64,000 nt of DNA, from the NCBI RefSeq assembly GCF_900100955.1, contig NZ_FNCC01000011.1, positions 248,001 through 312,000 on the forward strand, written 5' to 3'. This DNA comes from Lentzea fradiae. GTDB lineage: Bacteria > Actinomycetota > Actinomycetes > Mycobacteriales > Pseudonocardiaceae. Shown one piece after another: positions 63,161-64,000 of this stretch. The position numbers were made by a program, and so were the translations under genes. Under the pieces are notes generated by a model. The model did not search any database and was not told the origin of the DNA. It was given only the letters and a program-made list of their open reading frames with translations. The stretch's first letter is position 1. Each line of letters starts with the position of its first letter.

Positions 63161-63991
63161 CTACCGGCCGCCGGTCTGCGGGTTGTGGTCCGAGATGGTG
63201 CCCCAGCGGCCCACCGGGATCACGATCACGCGGGCCTTGCCCACGACGTTCTCGATCGGGATGGCGCCGTCCGCGGGGGTCGGGTCGCCGTGCTTGCGCG
63301 AGTCCGACGAGTTGTTGCGGTTGTCGCCCATCACCCACAGCTTGCCCGCGGGGACGGTGACCTTCTCGAAGGACTCCTGCTGGCGGGGGCCGCCGTTGAA
63401 GTTCAGGTACGGCTCGTCCAGGGGCTTGCCGTCGACCATCACCCTGCCCTGGTCGTCGCAGCACTCGACGGTCTGGCCGCCGACGGCGATGACGCGCTTG
63501 ATGAAGTCGGTGCCGCTGGGCTCGGAGAGGTTCACCATCGAGCCGAGGTCCTGGAGCGTGCCCACGACGAAGTTCGGGGGCTGCTGGCCGCCGGTCCAGT
63601 TCGGCGGGCCGCGGAAGACGATCACGTCGCCGGGGCGCGGGTCGTTGAACAGGTACGTGATCTTCTCGACCAGCACCTTGTCGTTCACGCAGCCCGTGCA
63701 GCCGTGCAGCGTCGTCTCCATCGAGGCCGACGGGATGACGAACACGCGCGCGACGAACGTCTGGATCACCACGGTCAGCAGGATCGCCACGCTGAAGATG
63801 ACGAGCAGCTCTTTCCAGAACGGCTGCTTCTTCTTCGGCTTCTTCTTGGAGAACTTGGGTGACCTGTCCTCTTCCTCGTACGACGAGGAGGACGAAGCGG
63901 ACGACCTGGACGTGGAGAAGCGCGTGGTGCGCTCGGAACCGTCTCCGGGGGGAGGCGTCGTCTCCCAGGTCGACGAAGAATCGTCGTTCAC
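63161..63991 (-). CDS. lepB: Signal peptidase I
   Basis: Membrane protease that removes signal peptides from Sec and Tat exported proteins. The 276-residue protein has a hydrophilic Ser/Glu/Lys-rich cytoplasmic N-terminus of about 58 residues, one membrane helix (LLVIFSVAILLTVVIQTFV, about 62-80), and the catalytic Ser in VIPSASMETTL near 88. The catalytic Lys is in DFIKRVIAVGG near 165, and the family box MGDNRNNSSDSR lies near 219. A CDDQ/CC cysteine pair near 178 is a mild variation. GTG start at 63991 close to the right edge of the window. Confidence 0.96.
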   Translation of the reverse strand: MNDDSSSTWETTPPPGDGSERTTRFSTSRSSASSSSSYEEEDRSPKFSKKKPKKKQPFWKELLVIFSVAILLTVVIQTFVARVFVIPSASMETTLHGCTGCVNDKVLVEKITYLFNDPRPGDVIVFRGPPNWTGGQQPPNFVVGTLQDLGSMVNLSEPSGTDFIKRVIAVGGQTVECCDDQGRVMVDGKPLDEPYLNFNGGPRQQESFEKVTVPAGKLWVMGDNRNNSSDSRKHGDPTPADGAIPIENVVGKARVIVIPVGRWGTISDHNPQTGGR

Positions 63992-64000
63992 GCGATGACT

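Overview
The window is high-GC, densely coding chromosomal DNA from an actinomycete. About sixty protein genes and two tRNA genes are supported, and no phage, plasmid, insertion-sequence or CRISPR signature was seen. Mycothiol-dependent enzyme folds, an Rpf, a protein O-mannosyltransferase, DivIVA-repeat proteins, SepX/GlpR and many GTG/TTG starts point to Actinomycetia. From recalled gene order, the left half follows the Mycobacterium tuberculosis block Rv1002c-Rv1020 (pmt, rsmI, metG, tatD, rpfB, ksgA, ispE, FAAL/pks16, pth, rplY, prs, glmU, tetR, mfd). The right half follows Rv0981-Rv0996 (mprAB, pepD, moaB2, mscL, fmdB-like, 5-FTHF ligase, galU, glp, rimJ, glpR). Gene content and style suggest a Pseudonocardiaceae-type genus (Lentzea, Saccharothrix or Actinosynnema-like); this is an inference.

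Layout. 1-8750: partial mfd, a mycothiol-type DinB enzyme, a sugar dehydrogenase-like lipoprotein, a TetR/hydrolase divergent pair, tRNA-Gln and a GGDEF protein. 8795-16802: glmU-prs, rplY with a long leader, pth flanked by two DivIVA-repeat paralogs, and a fatty-acyl-AMP ligase. 16893-28041 (minus strand): ABC-F ATPase, ispE, a metNIQ importer behind an S-box riboswitch and a cysteine-containing leader peptide, rsmA, rpfB, tatD and metG. 28089-37404: a PadR-controlled ABC exporter, divergent rsmI/pmt, and two tandem OafA-type acyltransferases. 37433-41301: a four-gene minus-strand cassette of a membrane Ser/Thr kinase, a WXG-like protein, an EspC-like protein and a SEFIR-SseB fusion. 41302-45690: a gene-poor stretch, a cupin, another ABC exporter, an excalibur lipoprotein and tRNA-Ala. 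45745-51513: glpR, rimJ-type, glp and galU (minus), then 5-FTHF ligase, FmdB-type, SAF-domain and mscL (plus). 51863-55769: a small conserved protein, moaB-type, a two-component pair and an HtrA protease. 55815-63073: galT-deoR-beta-galactosidase divergent from a sugar ABC importer, i.e. a galactoside regulon. 63161-63991: signal peptidase I.

Functional themes. Envelope biogenesis dominates: UDP-GlcNAc and UDP-glucose synthesis, O-mannosylation, envelope acylation, muralytic Rpf, divisome partners Glp/GlpR, DivIVA-repeat proteins, HtrA and signal peptidase. Regulation visible in the DNA includes an S-box riboswitch overlapping the ribosome site of a leader peptide, paired PadR operators, helically phased direct repeats at the beta-galactosidase promoter, an MtrA-box-like repeat before rpfB, and several TANNNT elements 6-7 nt before start codons that suggest leaderless transcripts. 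The least explained locus is the SEFIR-SseB/EspC-like/WXG-like/kinase cassette.
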